A DNA stretch of 61,474 bases from an uncultured Oscillospiraceae bacterium (lineage in GTDB: Bacteria > Bacillota > Clostridia > Oscillospirales > Oscillospiraceae), in NCBI GenBank assembly GCA_934655875.1, contig CAKUHB010000013.1, forward strand, positions 1-61,474, written 5' to 3'. Each line of letters starts with the position of its first letter. Position 1 is the stretch's first letter. Both the position numbers and the translations under genes were made by a program. The notes beneath the pieces were generated by a model. The model made no database searches, had not been told where the DNA came from, and saw nothing but the letters and a program-made list of their open reading frames with translations. Of this stretch, positions 1-9,049 are shown one piece after another.

Positions 1-47
1 GAACCGAAAGGTTCGCGCACGGTGCTAAGCGGGGGAAAATCCGGAGA

Positions 48-302
48 TTACTTCAAAGAATTACCTATCGCAAAAATGCTGTTCCGGAACTGGTGAATGA
101 CCGCCGCAGCCGCCGCCGTCAGGGTCAGCGCCGCAGCAATGATGATTGCAGCCACCGCGAGCTGCGGTAGATGTCTGTTTGTTTTTTTCATGACAGAACC
201 CTCCCGTTCTTCTGCGTGGGAGATGATCGCTGCGCGGATCCGCGTCCGGCTGCCCTCCGGCAGGCGGACAGCGTCCGCAATGTGCTTGAACCTCTGTTCC
301 AT
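48..302 (-). CDS. Short anti-sigma-like membrane protein, possibly truncated
   Basis: 84-residue protein encoded directly after the ECF sigma factor; its ATG lies 1 nt past the sigma stop codon, with a GGGAGGG ribosome site inside the sigma gene. A soluble basic N-terminus (about residues 1-47) precedes one alanine-rich hydrophobic segment (about 48-68). This is the layout of Clostridial anti-sigma proteins, which normally continue with a large extracellular domain. Here a TAA stop follows the membrane segment after about 16 residues, while the same frame stays open for the remaining 47 nt of the window. The gene may therefore be a short functional anti-sigma or a nonsense-truncated one. The pairing supports the role; no family-specific motif is visible. 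Confidence 0.5.
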   Translation of the reverse strand: MEQRFKHIADAVRLPEGSRTRIRAAIISHAEEREGSVMKKTNRHLPQLAVAAIIIAAALTLTAAAAAVIHQFRNSIFAIGNSLK

Positions 303-303
303 G

Positions 304-762
304 TCAATCCCTCCCGAGTTGTTCGTTCAAAAGCTTTCGCGCCCGGTGCAGGCGCATGGAAACGGCAGAAGCGGTGATGTGCAGGAACCCTGCGATCTCG
401 GAAAAGGAATACCCCTCCAGACAATGCAGCACCACGGCAAGCCGGTATTTTTCCGGCAGCTCCATCACAGCGCGAAGAAGCGCGCGATCCTCCGGCTCCG
501 CCGGCAGAGCGAGCTCGTCCGGCGGCTCCGGCGCGAACCGCTTTGCCGCCGAAAGCTGATTCTTGCAGTGGTTGACCGTCAGCTTTGTCAGAAATGCGCG
601 CTCCCGGCCGGGCCAGATGGTCAGATCCTGCTCCAGCAGCTTGCAGAACACCGCCTGCACCGCGTCCTCCGCATCATGCGTCGACCGCAGATACCCGAGC
701 GCCACCCGGTAAACCCCGTCCGCATACGCATCATAAAGCGCCAGTACCTGTTCTTGTTTCAT
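304..762 (-). CDS. ECF-type RNA polymerase sigma factor
   Basis: 152-residue sigma-70-family protein. The N-terminal half has the region 2 signature (YDAYADGVYRVALGYL, then DAEDAVQAVF); the C-terminal half has region 4 with the helix-turn-helix YSFSEIAGFLHITASAVSMR and the RARKLL end. It should direct RNA polymerase to a small stress-type regulon and be held by the downstream membrane protein. The start at 762 (MKQEQVLAL) was chosen because it aligns with the family; in-frame upstream ATGs at 798 and 816 exist but add non-conserved residues. The GGAG site is 10 nt upstream. Confidence 0.85.
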   Translation of the reverse strand: MKQEQVLALYDAYADGVYRVALGYLRSTHDAEDAVQAVFCKLLEQDLTIWPGRERAFLTKLTVNHCKNQLSAAKRFAPEPPDELALPAEPEDRALLRAVMELPEKYRLAVVLHCLEGYSFSEIAGFLHITASAVSMRLHRARKLLNEQLGRD

Positions 763-849
763 CCATCCGTTTCTCCATTTCTTTGAGGCCTCATCCATAT
801 AACAATTCAGAAACACAGATCAGCACATGTTTGCGGGCACAAATAAGAA

Positions 850-916
850 CCCCCGTTCGGGACACCGGGGAAAGGCCTGCGGGCGGCATGCCTTTCCCAA
901 GTGTCCCTTCCGGGGG
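850..916. terminator. Long imperfect hairpin after the GntR gene
   Basis: Two 27-nt arms (850-876 and 890-916) pair with about four mismatches around a 13-nt loop. The hairpin lies 24 nt past the stop of the GntR gene. On the minus strand it is followed by TTCTTATTT, so it plausibly terminates that transcript. Confidence 0.55.
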
Positions 917-940
917 CTTGATGCGCTTGGGGTGATAGAA

Positions 941-1684
941 TTACTGGAATTTTGTCAGCACGGACATGACCATCTTGTCGGGGTGCAGATAGAACAGGCT
1001 GCGGCCGACGGAATGATCCTCCAGATCATAGAGCGTCTCGCGCCAGCACTGCATCGGGCGGTTCGGGTCGATGCTGAAGATCTCCGCAGTCTGCGGATCG
1101 ATCGTGCAGTGGATCTGCATGGCGCAGAACGCGATCGGGATCTTCAGATACGCTTCGCTGAACTCCGTCAGATCATGGACGCTGAAGTCCAGAGCCGGGA
1201 TGGTGCGGAACGAGGAGAGCGGGATCTCAAATTTGCCGAGGATGAGTGGATCGCCGTCGCCATAATATGTCCACGTCATGCAGAAGACCTCGCCGCAGAC
1301 CGGATCGGCAGGGAACAGGCTCTGATAGGTGTGCGTGTCCTGAATGCTGGCGTCGGAGACGTGCAGATCGACATGCTCGCAGCTCTGCGCGATCAGCTTC
1401 CGGAAATCGGAGACCAGATCGATCCGGTTTTTCAGCCTGCATGCGGAGGGATGCCCGGACATACCGCGGCCATTGCGCTTGGAGATGCAGCCCTCCATGC
1501 GGAGCTGGTTGCACGCTTCGCGGATAATGGCGCGGCTGACCCCATATTTTTTTGCAAGGTCGTCCTCGGACGGCAGACGCGTGCCGTTTTCCGGGAGCTG
1601 GCTGATGTAGCTGTAAAGCGCATCATATACCTGCTCGGACAGCGTCTTGCCGCGTTTGATCACATCATCAAACTTGTTCTCCAT
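941..1684 (-). CDS. GntR-family regulator with UTRA effector domain
   Basis: 247 residues. Residues about 10-75 form the winged helix typical of GntR proteins (LSEQVYDALYSYI, then LPSEDDLAKKYGVSRAIIREA and the wing GCISKRNGRG). The rest fits the UTRA ligand-binding fold of the HutC subfamily, including the late segment RSLFYLHPDKM. AGAGGGAC precedes the ATG. It is encoded directly after the amidohydrolase operon on the same strand but has its own strong promoter inside the 3' end of the creatininase gene. It probably controls the upstream importer and hydrolases in response to a substrate or intermediate; the ligand is not deducible. Confidence 0.85.
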   Translation of the reverse strand: MENKFDDVIKRGKTLSEQVYDALYSYISQLPENGTRLPSEDDLAKKYGVSRAIIREACNQLRMEGCISKRNGRGMSGHPSACRLKNRIDLVSDFRKLIAQSCEHVDLHVSDASIQDTHTYQSLFPADPVCGEVFCMTWTYYGDGDPLILGKFEIPLSSFRTIPALDFSVHDLTEFSEAYLKIPIAFCAMQIHCTIDPQTAEIFSIDPNRPMQCWRETLYDLEDHSVGRSLFYLHPDKMVMSVLTKFQ

Positions 1685-1771
1685 ACTTGTCCCTCTGTAA
1701 GCAGTGTCCCGGTGGGAAGCTCCGGCCTGAAAAGCACAGATTCCCGCACCGAATGTGCTAGATTTTCTGTA

Positions 1772-1800
1772 ATTCTATCATTTTTTACCGGCTATGTCAA
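1772..1800 (-). promoter_or_regulatory. Sigma-A promoter of the GntR gene
   Basis: TTGACA (1800-1795), 17-nt spacer, TAGAAT (1777-1772). It overlaps the last codons of the creatininase gene and points at the GntR gene. A loose inverted repeat (TAGA...TCTA, about 1760-1778) overlaps the -10 and could be an autoregulatory site. Confidence 0.7.
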
Positions 1801-2527
1801 TTAAACAGCCTTTAATTCTGTTTTCCATATATGCCAGGATCTGCTTTCCCTTTTCCGGGGTTGCGCGGGACGCCATGCCCATCTGCCCGTTGCCGGGTGC
1901 GATCTCGATCGTGTTCCAGCCGCAGTAGTAATCCTTCAGCTCCACGGGGTTGTCCATCTCCGGCGTTGCCTTCTCCGGGCGGACAGCTTCGGGCATGCCG
2001 TATTCCAGAATGGAGGTCTCCATTTCGCCCGCGTGGATCTCCAGCGCCAGCGGCGTCTCGACGTCGAGCTTCGCGCCGCGGAAGAACCACGGGCTCCAGA
2101 AGCTGATGGTGTAGACCTTGATCCCGAACTCATGCTCCCACTCCTGCGCATACGCTTCCAGCAGGGCAGTGTTGCCGCCGTGGGAGTTGATCACGGCCAG
2201 CCGCGGGATCCCGTGCTCCTTCATGCATTGCAGGATATCGCGGACGATACAGACGATCGTGTCGCAGCGCAGGGAGATCACGCCGCGGTAGCCGATATGC
2301 TCGTGGCTGTTTCCATAGTGGATCGCAGGCAGGCAGATCATCTGGTCGGGGATCTCCGCATCCTTGTGCAGCTCGTCCATCACGCAGCGCAGGATAAAAT
2401 CGTCCGCGCCGAGTGCCAGATGGCGGCCGTGCTGTTCCAGCGCCCCGATGGGGAGCACATAGGTCAGCTCGTGCGGATCCAGCGCGGCAAATTCATCCCA
2501 TGTAAAGCTGTTCAGATCTCTCAGCAT
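1778..2527 (-). CDS. Creatininase-family amidohydrolase
   Basis: 249 residues, close to the family length of about 250. Metal-ligand motifs are visible: E31xH33 in GALEQHGRHLALG with D42, the SHGGN motif near residue 115, and the conserved acidic motif EIHAGEMETS near 170. Family members hydrolyse cyclic or linear amides (creatinine, pyrrolo-amide intermediates) using two divalent metals in the cytoplasm. The gene follows the deaminase-like gene by 12 nt in an operon with a nucleoside-type importer. The natural substrate is thus more likely a ring-opened purine or other N-heterocycle than creatinine; that is inference. Confidence 0.85.
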   Translation of the reverse strand: MLRDLNSFTWDEFAALDPHELTYVLPIGALEQHGRHLALGADDFILRCVMDELHKDAEIPDQMICLPAIHYGNSHEHIGYRGVISLRCDTIVCIVRDILQCMKEHGIPRLAVINSHGGNTALLEAYAQEWEHEFGIKVYTISFWSPWFFRGAKLDVETPLALEIHAGEMETSILEYGMPEAVRPEKATPEMDNPVELKDYYCGWNTIEIAPGNGQMGMASRATPEKGKQILAYMENRIKGCLIDIAGKK

Positions 2528-2539
2528 GTCAGACCCTCC

Positions 2540-3901
2540 TTATTCCGCTTTCTTCAGCATGGTGTCGACCAGCCCGCTTGCGTGTACGCGCACGGCTTCT
2601 TCATCAATGCCAAGCAGCCGGCCGTCCTCTACGACGACCTTTCCGTTGACCATGACCATCTTTGCCGGGCGGGAATAGCCGACGGTGCCGAGCAGGCACG
2701 CCGGATCCTTCTTTGCGCCGACAAGATCCGGGATATCGACGTCGATCATAAACAGATCCGCCGCCTTGCCGACCTCGAGACTGCCGATCTCCTTCTCGCG
2801 GCCAAGCAGCCTTGCGCTGCCCATGGTCGCCATCTTCAGAAGATCATATCCGGTCGGCGCGTTGGCGCTTGCGTGCAGGCGGTGCAGCAGGTACGCGGCG
2901 CGGATCTCTGCCATCAGGTTGGAGCAGTCGTTCGAAGCGGAGCCGTCGACGGCCAGACCGATGGGAACGCCGAGCTTCAGCATGTCCGGCACCCGGCATA
3001 CGCCGGAGGCCAGCTTCATGTTGGAAACAGGGCAGTGCGCAACGCCGGTCCCGGTTCTGGCCAGAAGCTTCAATTCTTCATTGTTAAAGTGGATGCCGTG
3101 CGCATACCACACGTCCGGGCCGACCCAGCCGCACGATTCCATATACTCCAGCGGCCGCATGCCGACGGCCTGAAGCGTGAAATTCTCCTCGTCGATGGTC
3201 TCGCAGAGGTGCGTATGGAGCCTTACGCCGAGCTGCCGGGCAAGCACGGCGGAATCCTTGAGCAGCTGCGTCGTGACGCTGAACGGCGAACAGGGCGCCA
3301 GCGCGACCTGATGCATAGAGAACGGCGTGGTATCGTGGAATTTCTTGACGAGCCGCTCGCTGTCGGACAGGATCGTGTCGACGTCCTGCACCAGATCGTC
3401 GGGCGGCAGACCGCCGTCGCTTTTGCCGCGGGACATGCTGCCGCGCGTAGCGTGGAAGCGGACGCCCAGCGTGTCAGCCGCGCGGAACTGCTGGTCAATG
3501 AAGTGCTCGGAGCCTGTTCTGGGGAACACATAATGGTGATCCATGCAGGTCGTGCAGCCGTAGCGCATCAGCTCTCCGATGCCGATGAGCGAGCTGTCAT
3601 AGATGCAGTCCTCGTCCAGGCCGCGCCAGATCTCATATAGTGTGACCAGCCACGGGAACAGCTCCATTTTCTGCACCTGCGGCAGATTGCGGGTGAACGT
3701 CTGGTAGAGATGGTGGTGCGTGTTGATCAGGCCCGGATAGACGAAGCAGTGTGACGCGTCAATGACCTGATCGGCGGGCTGCGGCTCCGTGCCGATGTAG
3801 CGGATGACGCGATCTTCGATCAGAATGTTGGCGTTATGCAGAACGCGGTCCTCGGCGTCGACGGTGACGACGGCCTGCGCGTTTCGAATCAGCGTTTTCA
3901 T
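2540..3901 (-). CDS. 8-oxoguanine deaminase-like amidohydrolase
   Basis: 453 residues, amidohydrolase superfamily with HxH at residues 62-64 (NTHHHLYQTFTRNLP), a later THLCE motif, YAHGIHF, and the metal aspartate in VDGSASND. The early segment around LINTHHHLYQ and the WLVTLY(x)IW pattern match bacterial 8-oxoguanine deaminases and hydroxydechloroatrazine ethylaminohydrolases (AtzB type). The reaction would be hydrolytic removal of an exocyclic amino group from a purine or triazine ring. The start at 3901 has an AAAGGA site at suitable distance; the longer in-frame start at 3928 lacks one. It sits between an enamidase-like gene and a creatininase-family gene. Confidence 0.75.
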   Translation of the reverse strand: MKTLIRNAQAVVTVDAEDRVLHNANILIEDRVIRYIGTEPQPADQVIDASHCFVYPGLINTHHHLYQTFTRNLPQVQKMELFPWLVTLYEIWRGLDEDCIYDSSLIGIGELMRYGCTTCMDHHYVFPRTGSEHFIDQQFRAADTLGVRFHATRGSMSRGKSDGGLPPDDLVQDVDTILSDSERLVKKFHDTTPFSMHQVALAPCSPFSVTTQLLKDSAVLARQLGVRLHTHLCETIDEENFTLQAVGMRPLEYMESCGWVGPDVWYAHGIHFNNEELKLLARTGTGVAHCPVSNMKLASGVCRVPDMLKLGVPIGLAVDGSASNDCSNLMAEIRAAYLLHRLHASANAPTGYDLLKMATMGSARLLGREKEIGSLEVGKAADLFMIDVDIPDLVGAKKDPACLLGTVGYSRPAKMVMVNGKVVVEDGRLLGIDEEAVRVHASGLVDTMLKKAE

Positions 3902-3945
3902 AGCGGTGCGGTATCCTTTCTGTTTCAATGTTGCAAAATGGAGGA

Positions 3946-3985
3946 GGAGCGGAGCGAGCCGGGTGGCTCCGGCTCACCCCGCTCC
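3946..3985. other. Intergenic GC-rich hairpin
   Basis: Two nested stems (GGAGCGG/CCGCTCC and GAGCCGG/CCGGCTC) in the 123-nt gap between the two amidohydrolase genes. There is no U-tract, so it is more likely an mRNA-processing or stabilising hairpin than a terminator. Confidence 0.45.
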
Positions 3986-4024
3986 GATGAAAAAGATCAT
4001 GCAGTCTGGACAGGGGAAGAAAAC

Positions 4025-5290
4025 TCAGTTCTGATGATTGAAGCCAAGACCCTCATAATGACGGCTGACCTGCGGCGGGAAGAACAGATGCTCGGTGATG
4101 CCCTCTGCGAAGAACGGCTTGCCGTCAAGCAGGCAGCAGCGGGCGGTCGGACGGGAGTCGCGGCCGCGGAAGGCCATGACACGGCCGTCGACGATCACGA
4201 GATCGCAGCCGAACGGGTCGCCGCCCTCGATCGCCTTGAGCGCGTCCTTGCCGCAGGAGCCCGGCGGGCAGTCGATGACCTGGAGGTCAGCCTCGCGGCC
4301 AACTTCGATCTTGCCGGTGTTCTGACGGTACAGATCGGCAGAGTTGCCGGTCGCCATGGCGATGCAGAGCTCAGCCGGGATGCCGTTGAGCGCGGAAGCC
4401 TTGACGATGGCGCGGTTGATCGCGCCGGGCAGGGATGCCTGACCGGTCGGCGCGTCGGAGCCGAAGACGATACGGTTCAGCTCGCCCTTCTTGCTCATGT
4501 GCTGCAGCATCTTGTTGAAGTTCACAAAGTTGCCGTTGACGACCAGCTCGAGCGGAATGTCGCTCTCGTCCATCAGGCGCTCAATGTGGTCGTAGGAGAC
4601 CGCGGTGGAGCCGCCGTTGGTGTGCGCGACCTTGTTGGGCTTCAGTTTCAGGATCTCCTTGGACGTGACCCAGGAGGAGCCGGGGATGGACGGGGGCGCC
4701 AGATGGACGCTGTAGAAGAAGTTGTACTTTCTGGCCCACTCCAGCATCGGCGCGACCTCGGCGGGATCGCTCAGACCGCCGCCGCCGATCTCTGCGATCA
4801 GCCAGACGCCTGCGTCGGCCATTTCCTTGAAGTCCTGCTCGGTCAGACCGTGGACGAGAACCAACGCGCCGCCGTGGAACTTCAGGGCACCGCCCGGACG
4901 GAACCGCTCAAAGACGCGGTGGGAGAGAATGGCGGCAGCCTTGCAGCCGATCGGATCGTCGTAGAAGCGCGGCCAGCCGGGGCCCTGTTCGCCTTCGGAG
5001 AACATGGACGTGGTGCCGTAGTACAGCGCATCCGCGTAGGTGCCGACCGCACCGCGCTGCGGCGCATAGTCGTCAAGGGTGTTGTGGATATGGCAGTCGA
5101 TGAGACCGGGGCAGACCATCTGGCCGTCGACGTCGATCACGAGCTCAATGCCGGAGGTGTCAACTTCCTTTTCGTAGCCGACAGCGGCGATCAGGCCGTT
5201 GCGCACAACAACTGTGTCGCCGGCAGCAATGGGGTGGTTCAGGTCGCCAGTGATGATTTTGTCAATGTTCTTCAGGACGAGATCTCGCAT
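4025..5290 (-). CDS. Enamidase-like amidohydrolase
   Basis: 421 residues. The sequence follows the Eubacterium barkeri enamidase pattern closely: KNIDKIITGDL start, HxH at residues 67-69 (GLIDCHIHN), PGSSWVT, HTNGGSTAVS, and the late metal aspartate in FGSDAPTG. In nicotinate fermentation that enzyme opens 6-oxo-1,4,5,6-tetrahydronicotinate to 2-formylglutarate and ammonia. No other nicotinate gene is present here, and the neighbours are purine-type hydrolases and a nucleoside-type importer, so the substrate may be another cyclic enamide. ATG 5290 has AGGAGG 8 nt upstream; the longer frame begins at a TTG inside that site and was rejected. Confidence 0.75.
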   Translation of the reverse strand: MRDLVLKNIDKIITGDLNHPIAAGDTVVVRNGLIAAVGYEKEVDTSGIELVIDVDGQMVCPGLIDCHIHNTLDDYAPQRGAVGTYADALYYGTTSMFSEGEQGPGWPRFYDDPIGCKAAAILSHRVFERFRPGGALKFHGGALVLVHGLTEQDFKEMADAGVWLIAEIGGGGLSDPAEVAPMLEWARKYNFFYSVHLAPPSIPGSSWVTSKEILKLKPNKVAHTNGGSTAVSYDHIERLMDESDIPLELVVNGNFVNFNKMLQHMSKKGELNRIVFGSDAPTGQASLPGAINRAIVKASALNGIPAELCIAMATGNSADLYRQNTGKIEVGREADLQVIDCPPGSCGKDALKAIEGGDPFGCDLVIVDGRVMAFRGRDSRPTARCCLLDGKPFFAEGITEHLFFPPQVSRHYEGLGFNHQN

Positions 5291-5404
5291 GATAAATGCC
5301 TCCTTCAAAATTTGTAAGTCTGTATGGATTTGAATGCCTGCAAATCTGTTTTTCCCAAGGCGCGGGCGCAGTGGGTTTTGTCACCTCCAAGCAATGCAGA
5401 CGTT

Positions 5405-6349
5405 TCAGAGTTTTTCTCTTTCGTAGTTCTCACCCAAAGCAGCCGGACTGTGCGAGCGCTTTGCGGTGGCAACCATCACGAAGATCGTCAGCAGGTACGG
5501 CAGCATCGTCAGAAGCTGATAGGGAACGTCCACACCGACGGCCTGCAGCCGCAGCTGCAAAGCGTCGATCGTTCCGAACAGCAGCGAAGCGAAAAATACC
5601 TGCCACGGCTTCCACTTGCCGAAAATCACGATCGCCAGCGCGATGAAGCCTCTGGACGCGGTGATATTATCGACGAACCGGTTGAGCGAGATGAGAGACA
5701 GGAAGCTGCCGCCGAGTCCTGCCAGCGAGCCGCAGATCAGCATGGAAACATAGCGCCGTCTCTTTACGGGCACGCCCATCGTCTCCGCCGCACGCGGATT
5801 TTCGCCCGATGCGCGGATCTGTAAGCCGAACTGCGTCCGGTTCAGGACGAAATAGGTCGCTGCAACGACGAGGATGGACAGATAGAACAGGAAATTCTGC
5901 TTGAACAGGATATCGCCCAGATACGGGATCTTTGCAAGCAGCGGGATCTCCAGCATGCCGACGTTGACGTCCGCCTTCGGGGGCGAGGTCGTCACGCCGA
6001 AAACCACGCGGTACCAGAAGCTTGTGAAGCCGAGTGCGAACATATTGAGCGTGATGCCCATGACGCAGTGGTTGCTGCCCCAGCGGATGCAGCACAGCGC
6101 CATCAGCATGGCCATGAGGATCCCGGCCGCAGCGCCCGCGAGAAGCGAGAGCGCGAGACTGTGCGTATAATATCCGGCCATAAAGGCCGCGAACGCGCCG
6201 CAGAGCATCTGGCCCTCCAGATTGATATTCAGAATGCCGGAGCGCTCCGCGTAAATTTCACCGATCGCCGGCAGAAGGATCGGAATGGACATGCGCACGC
6301 CTGCGGCGAGCAGGGCGACGATAAAGGTCGCGGAAAAAACAGCCGTCAT
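5405..6349 (-). CDS. Nucleoside-type ABC permease (second subunit)
   Basis: 314-residue BPD_transp_2-family permease with about eight hydrophobic segments, homologous to NupQ (YufQ) of the B. subtilis guanosine transporter. The GEIYAERSGILNINLEGQM segment and the GENPRAAETMGV coupling loop are typical. Its ATG overlaps the stop of the first permease (ATGA), indicating translational coupling. It should form a heterodimeric channel with the 6346-7431 product, powered by the 7421-8965 ATPase. Confidence 0.9.
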   Translation of the reverse strand: MTAVFSATFIVALLAAGVRMSIPILLPAIGEIYAERSGILNINLEGQMLCGAFAAFMAGYYTHSLALSLLAGAAAGILMAMLMALCCIRWGSNHCVMGITLNMFALGFTSFWYRVVFGVTTSPPKADVNVGMLEIPLLAKIPYLGDILFKQNFLFYLSILVVAATYFVLNRTQFGLQIRASGENPRAAETMGVPVKRRRYVSMLICGSLAGLGGSFLSLISLNRFVDNITASRGFIALAIVIFGKWKPWQVFFASLLFGTIDALQLRLQAVGVDVPYQLLTMLPYLLTIFVMVATAKRSHSPAALGENYEREKL

Positions 6350-7431
6350 GACCTCTGCACCTCCTTCTGCTCGAGCTTTCGGGTATGCCGCGCCTGCACG
6401 TGCGCGGTCATGCTCGGCATAATGAGAACGAAAACGATGATCAGACTCTGGATGACGTTGACGATGGACGTCGGAACGTTCAGCGAGATCTGCATGGAAT
6501 TCGCGCCGACCGTCAGAATGCTGATGAACAGACTGCCCGCGATCACCGCGAACGGGTTGAGACGCGCAAGCAGCGCGATCAGCATGGCGGTGAAGCCGAA
6601 GCTTGTCGTGATGCCGTCCAGCACGCGGTAGTAGGTGCCATAGACCTCCGCCATGCCGGCAAGGCCGCAGAACGCGCCGCTGATGCCGAGAATCAGGATG
6701 GTATAGCGGTTTTTGCGGATGCCGCCGTAGACGGCTGCCTCCGGCGCTTCGCCGACGGCTTCGATGCGGTAGCCGAGCGCGGTCTTTTTGAACAGGAACC
6801 ATACGCCGAACGCCAAAAGGATCGCAATGACAAAGCCCCAATGTGCGCGCGTGCCCTGCATCAGCTTCGGCAGACAGTACGACGGCTGCAGCGCCCGCGT
6901 CTGCGGGATGCCGCCCGGCGCCTGCAAAGGCCCGGAGACGAGCCAGGACGTGACATACTGCGCAACATAGTTGAGCATGATGGTGATGATGACTTCATTC
7001 GTGTTGAATTTGGCCTTCAGGAATCCGGCCAGCGCGCCGTACAGCATGCCGGATACAATCGCGGCAGCTGCGCCGAGCAGCCAGATGAGGGGCGCGGGAA
7101 GCGTCTGCGGCAGGTAAATGCCGACGATCACGGAACAGACCGCGCCGACATAAAACTGACCGTCACCGCCCAGATTGGACAATCCGCCGCGGATACCGAT
7201 GGAAATTCCAAGACCCATGATGATGAGCGGCGTGGATTTTGCAAGGATCTCAAAGATGCTGCTTGTTTTTCCGAACGCGCCGGACAGCAGCTTTCCGAAC
7301 GCGAAGAAGGGATTGACGCCGAGCGCGGCGATGAAGATGATGCTCACAAGGAACGCCGCAAGAATCGCGATCAAAAAGACAAGCGGCGTTTTCAGCATGC
7401 CTGCGCGCAGCCGGGGCGTGTTATGCTTCAT
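6346..7431 (-). CDS. Nucleoside-type ABC permease (first subunit)
   Basis: 361-residue membrane protein of the NupP (YufP) type. It has about eight to nine hydrophobic segments and the conserved GIRGGLSNLGGDGQFYVGA and GEAPEAAVYGGI loops. The start at 7431 (MKHNTPRL) is preferred over 7437 because GGGAGG is then 8 nt away rather than 2. It overlaps the end of the ATPase gene and the start of the second permease, so the three are one translation-coupled block. Confidence 0.9.
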   Translation of the reverse strand: MKHNTPRLRAGMLKTPLVFLIAILAAFLVSIIFIAALGVNPFFAFGKLLSGAFGKTSSIFEILAKSTPLIIMGLGISIGIRGGLSNLGGDGQFYVGAVCSVIVGIYLPQTLPAPLIWLLGAAAAIVSGMLYGALAGFLKAKFNTNEVIITIMLNYVAQYVTSWLVSGPLQAPGGIPQTRALQPSYCLPKLMQGTRAHWGFVIAILLAFGVWFLFKKTALGYRIEAVGEAPEAAVYGGIRKNRYTILILGISGAFCGLAGMAEVYGTYYRVLDGITTSFGFTAMLIALLARLNPFAVIAGSLFISILTVGANSMQISLNVPTSIVNVIQSLIIVFVLIMPSMTAHVQARHTRKLEQKEVQRS

Positions 7432-8965
7432 TCTCATCGCCTCCCTGTATGTCAGATCCGCCCATCAGCAGACCGAGATTTTCCATCGTAAGCGCGTCCC
7501 CGCGCAGCGGCTTGGAGAGCCTGCCGCCGGAAATTACAGCGACGGTGTCGGACAGGGACATGATCTCCTCAAGCTCCGTCGATACCAGCAGCACGGACAG
7601 CCCTGCGCTGGCTGCTTCCAGGATCCGCCGGTGGATGGATTCGATCGCACCGACGTCCAGACCGCGGGTCGGATGCATGGCAACGAGCAGCTTGGGCTGC
7701 GCGCCGATCTCGCGGGCGAGGATGACCTTCTGCAAATTGCCGCCGGACAGATGGCTGACAGGGGCTGAGCGGTGGGAAAGCCGGATATCGTATTGGGCTA
7801 TGACGTCGTCCGTGTCTCTGGCGAGCCGTCCGTAGTCGATCAAACCGTGCTTACAGTACGGCGTGTGCGTCAGACTGCGCAGGATCATGTTCCGGTCGAC
7901 CGAGAAGCTGTGGACAGAGCCGACCTTTTTGCGGTCCTCCGGTACAAGACTGACGCCGCTGCCGATGATCTCGCCCGGCGTCGCGTTTGTAATGTCTGTC
8001 CCGGACAGACAGATCGTTCCGGCGTCCACATGACGCATGCCCGTGACCGCTTCGACCAGCTCCGACTGGCCGTTGCCGTCGACGCCGGCAATGCCGTAGA
8101 TCTCGCCCTTGCGGATCGTCAGATCGATATGTTTAAGACAGGAAGCCAGCCGGTTTCCGGTGACGCACAGATCATGGATCTGTAGAACCGGCTCCGGCGT
8201 GATCTGCGGGTTCATTCGCTTGACGGTCAGCACAACGTCGCGGCCGACCATCATCCGCGCCAGATCCTCCTTCGTGACCTCGGCAGTGTTGACGGTGCAC
8301 ACGTTCTTTCCGCGGCACAGGACGGCAACGCGGTCGCTGATCTCCAGAACCTCGTCAAGCTTGTGCGAGATGAAGATGACGGAAAAGCCTTTTTTCGTCA
8401 GGTGCCGGAGCGTGGCAAAGAGCTTTTCCTTTTCGAGCGGGGTCAGAACGCCGGTCGGCTCATCCAGGATCAGCAGCCGGCATCCGCGGTAGAGAACCTT
8501 TGCGATCTCGACCTGCTGCTGTAGACCGACGGACATCGTACTGATCGGTGCGTCCGGGTCGATCTGCAAGCGGTAGTTTTTCGCAAGCTCTGTGATTTTC
8601 TTTTTTGCCTCGGCGGGCTTCAGGATCCGTCTTTGCTCATCCTGTAGGCCGAGGACGATATTTTCCCAGGTTTTGAACGCCTGCACGAGCATGAAATGCT
8701 GATGCACCATGCCGATGCCGAGCGAAATGGCGGTCAGCGGACTGTCAATTTCCACTTCCTTGCCGTCAAAAAGGATTTTTCCGCTTGTGGGGCGGTAAAG
8801 TCCATATAGAATATTCATCAACGTGCTTTTGCCGGCGCCGTTTTCGCCGAGCAGCGCGAGGATCTCGCCCTGCCGCACATCGATGGAAATGTTGTCGTTT
8901 GCTTTGAAGTCGCCAAATTTCTTGGTGATCTGCACCATATTCAAGCTATCTGGCAAAGCATACAC
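7421..8965 (-). CDS. Nucleoside-type ABC transporter ATPase (tandem domains)
   Basis: 514 residues with two ABC domains, the NupO (YufO)/RbsA architecture. The first domain has an intact Walker A (GENGAGKST), signature MSVGLQQQVEIAK and Walker B LLILDEPTGVL. The second has the degenerate GVDGNGQSEL loop and LSGGNLQKVILAREI, as usual in this family. It energises uptake of the ligand delivered by the BMP lipoprotein. GGAGG lies 3 nt before the ATG, rather short; MVQITKKF at 8938 is an alternative start. Confidence 0.92.
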   Translation of the reverse strand: MYALPDSLNMVQITKKFGDFKANDNISIDVRQGEILALLGENGAGKSTLMNILYGLYRPTSGKILFDGKEVEIDSPLTAISLGIGMVHQHFMLVQAFKTWENIVLGLQDEQRRILKPAEAKKKITELAKNYRLQIDPDAPISTMSVGLQQQVEIAKVLYRGCRLLILDEPTGVLTPLEKEKLFATLRHLTKKGFSVIFISHKLDEVLEISDRVAVLCRGKNVCTVNTAEVTKEDLARMMVGRDVVLTVKRMNPQITPEPVLQIHDLCVTGNRLASCLKHIDLTIRKGEIYGIAGVDGNGQSELVEAVTGMRHVDAGTICLSGTDITNATPGEIIGSGVSLVPEDRKKVGSVHSFSVDRNMILRSLTHTPYCKHGLIDYGRLARDTDDVIAQYDIRLSHRSAPVSHLSGGNLQKVILAREIGAQPKLLVAMHPTRGLDVGAIESIHRRILEAASAGLSVLLVSTELEEIMSLSDTVAVISGGRLSKPLRGDALTMENLGLLMGGSDIQGGDENEA

Positions 8966-8996
8966 CTCCGAACCACATACTGCGTGCTGGATCTGC

Positions 8997-9024
8997 CCGG
9001 CGGCCTGCGGGAGCAGGCCGCCGG
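8997..9024. other. Strong hairpin between binding-protein and ATPase genes
   Basis: Perfect 12-bp GC stem (8997-9008 / 9013-9024) with a GGGA loop and no U-tract. Hairpins in this position commonly protect the abundant binding-protein message from 3' decay, or partly terminate. Confidence 0.6.
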
Positions 9025-9049
9025 AGCCTGTAAGAGACCCTGCGCGGCT

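Noticed and set aside
2033..3640. 535-residue plus-strand open frame
   Set aside because: Antisense to the creatininase and deaminase-like genes; no family motifs.
4025..5290. A nicotinate-fermentation gene cluster based on the enamidase-like protein
   Set aside because: No nicotinate hydroxylase, 6-oxo-tetrahydronicotinate-forming or 2-hydroxymethylglutarate genes are in the window.
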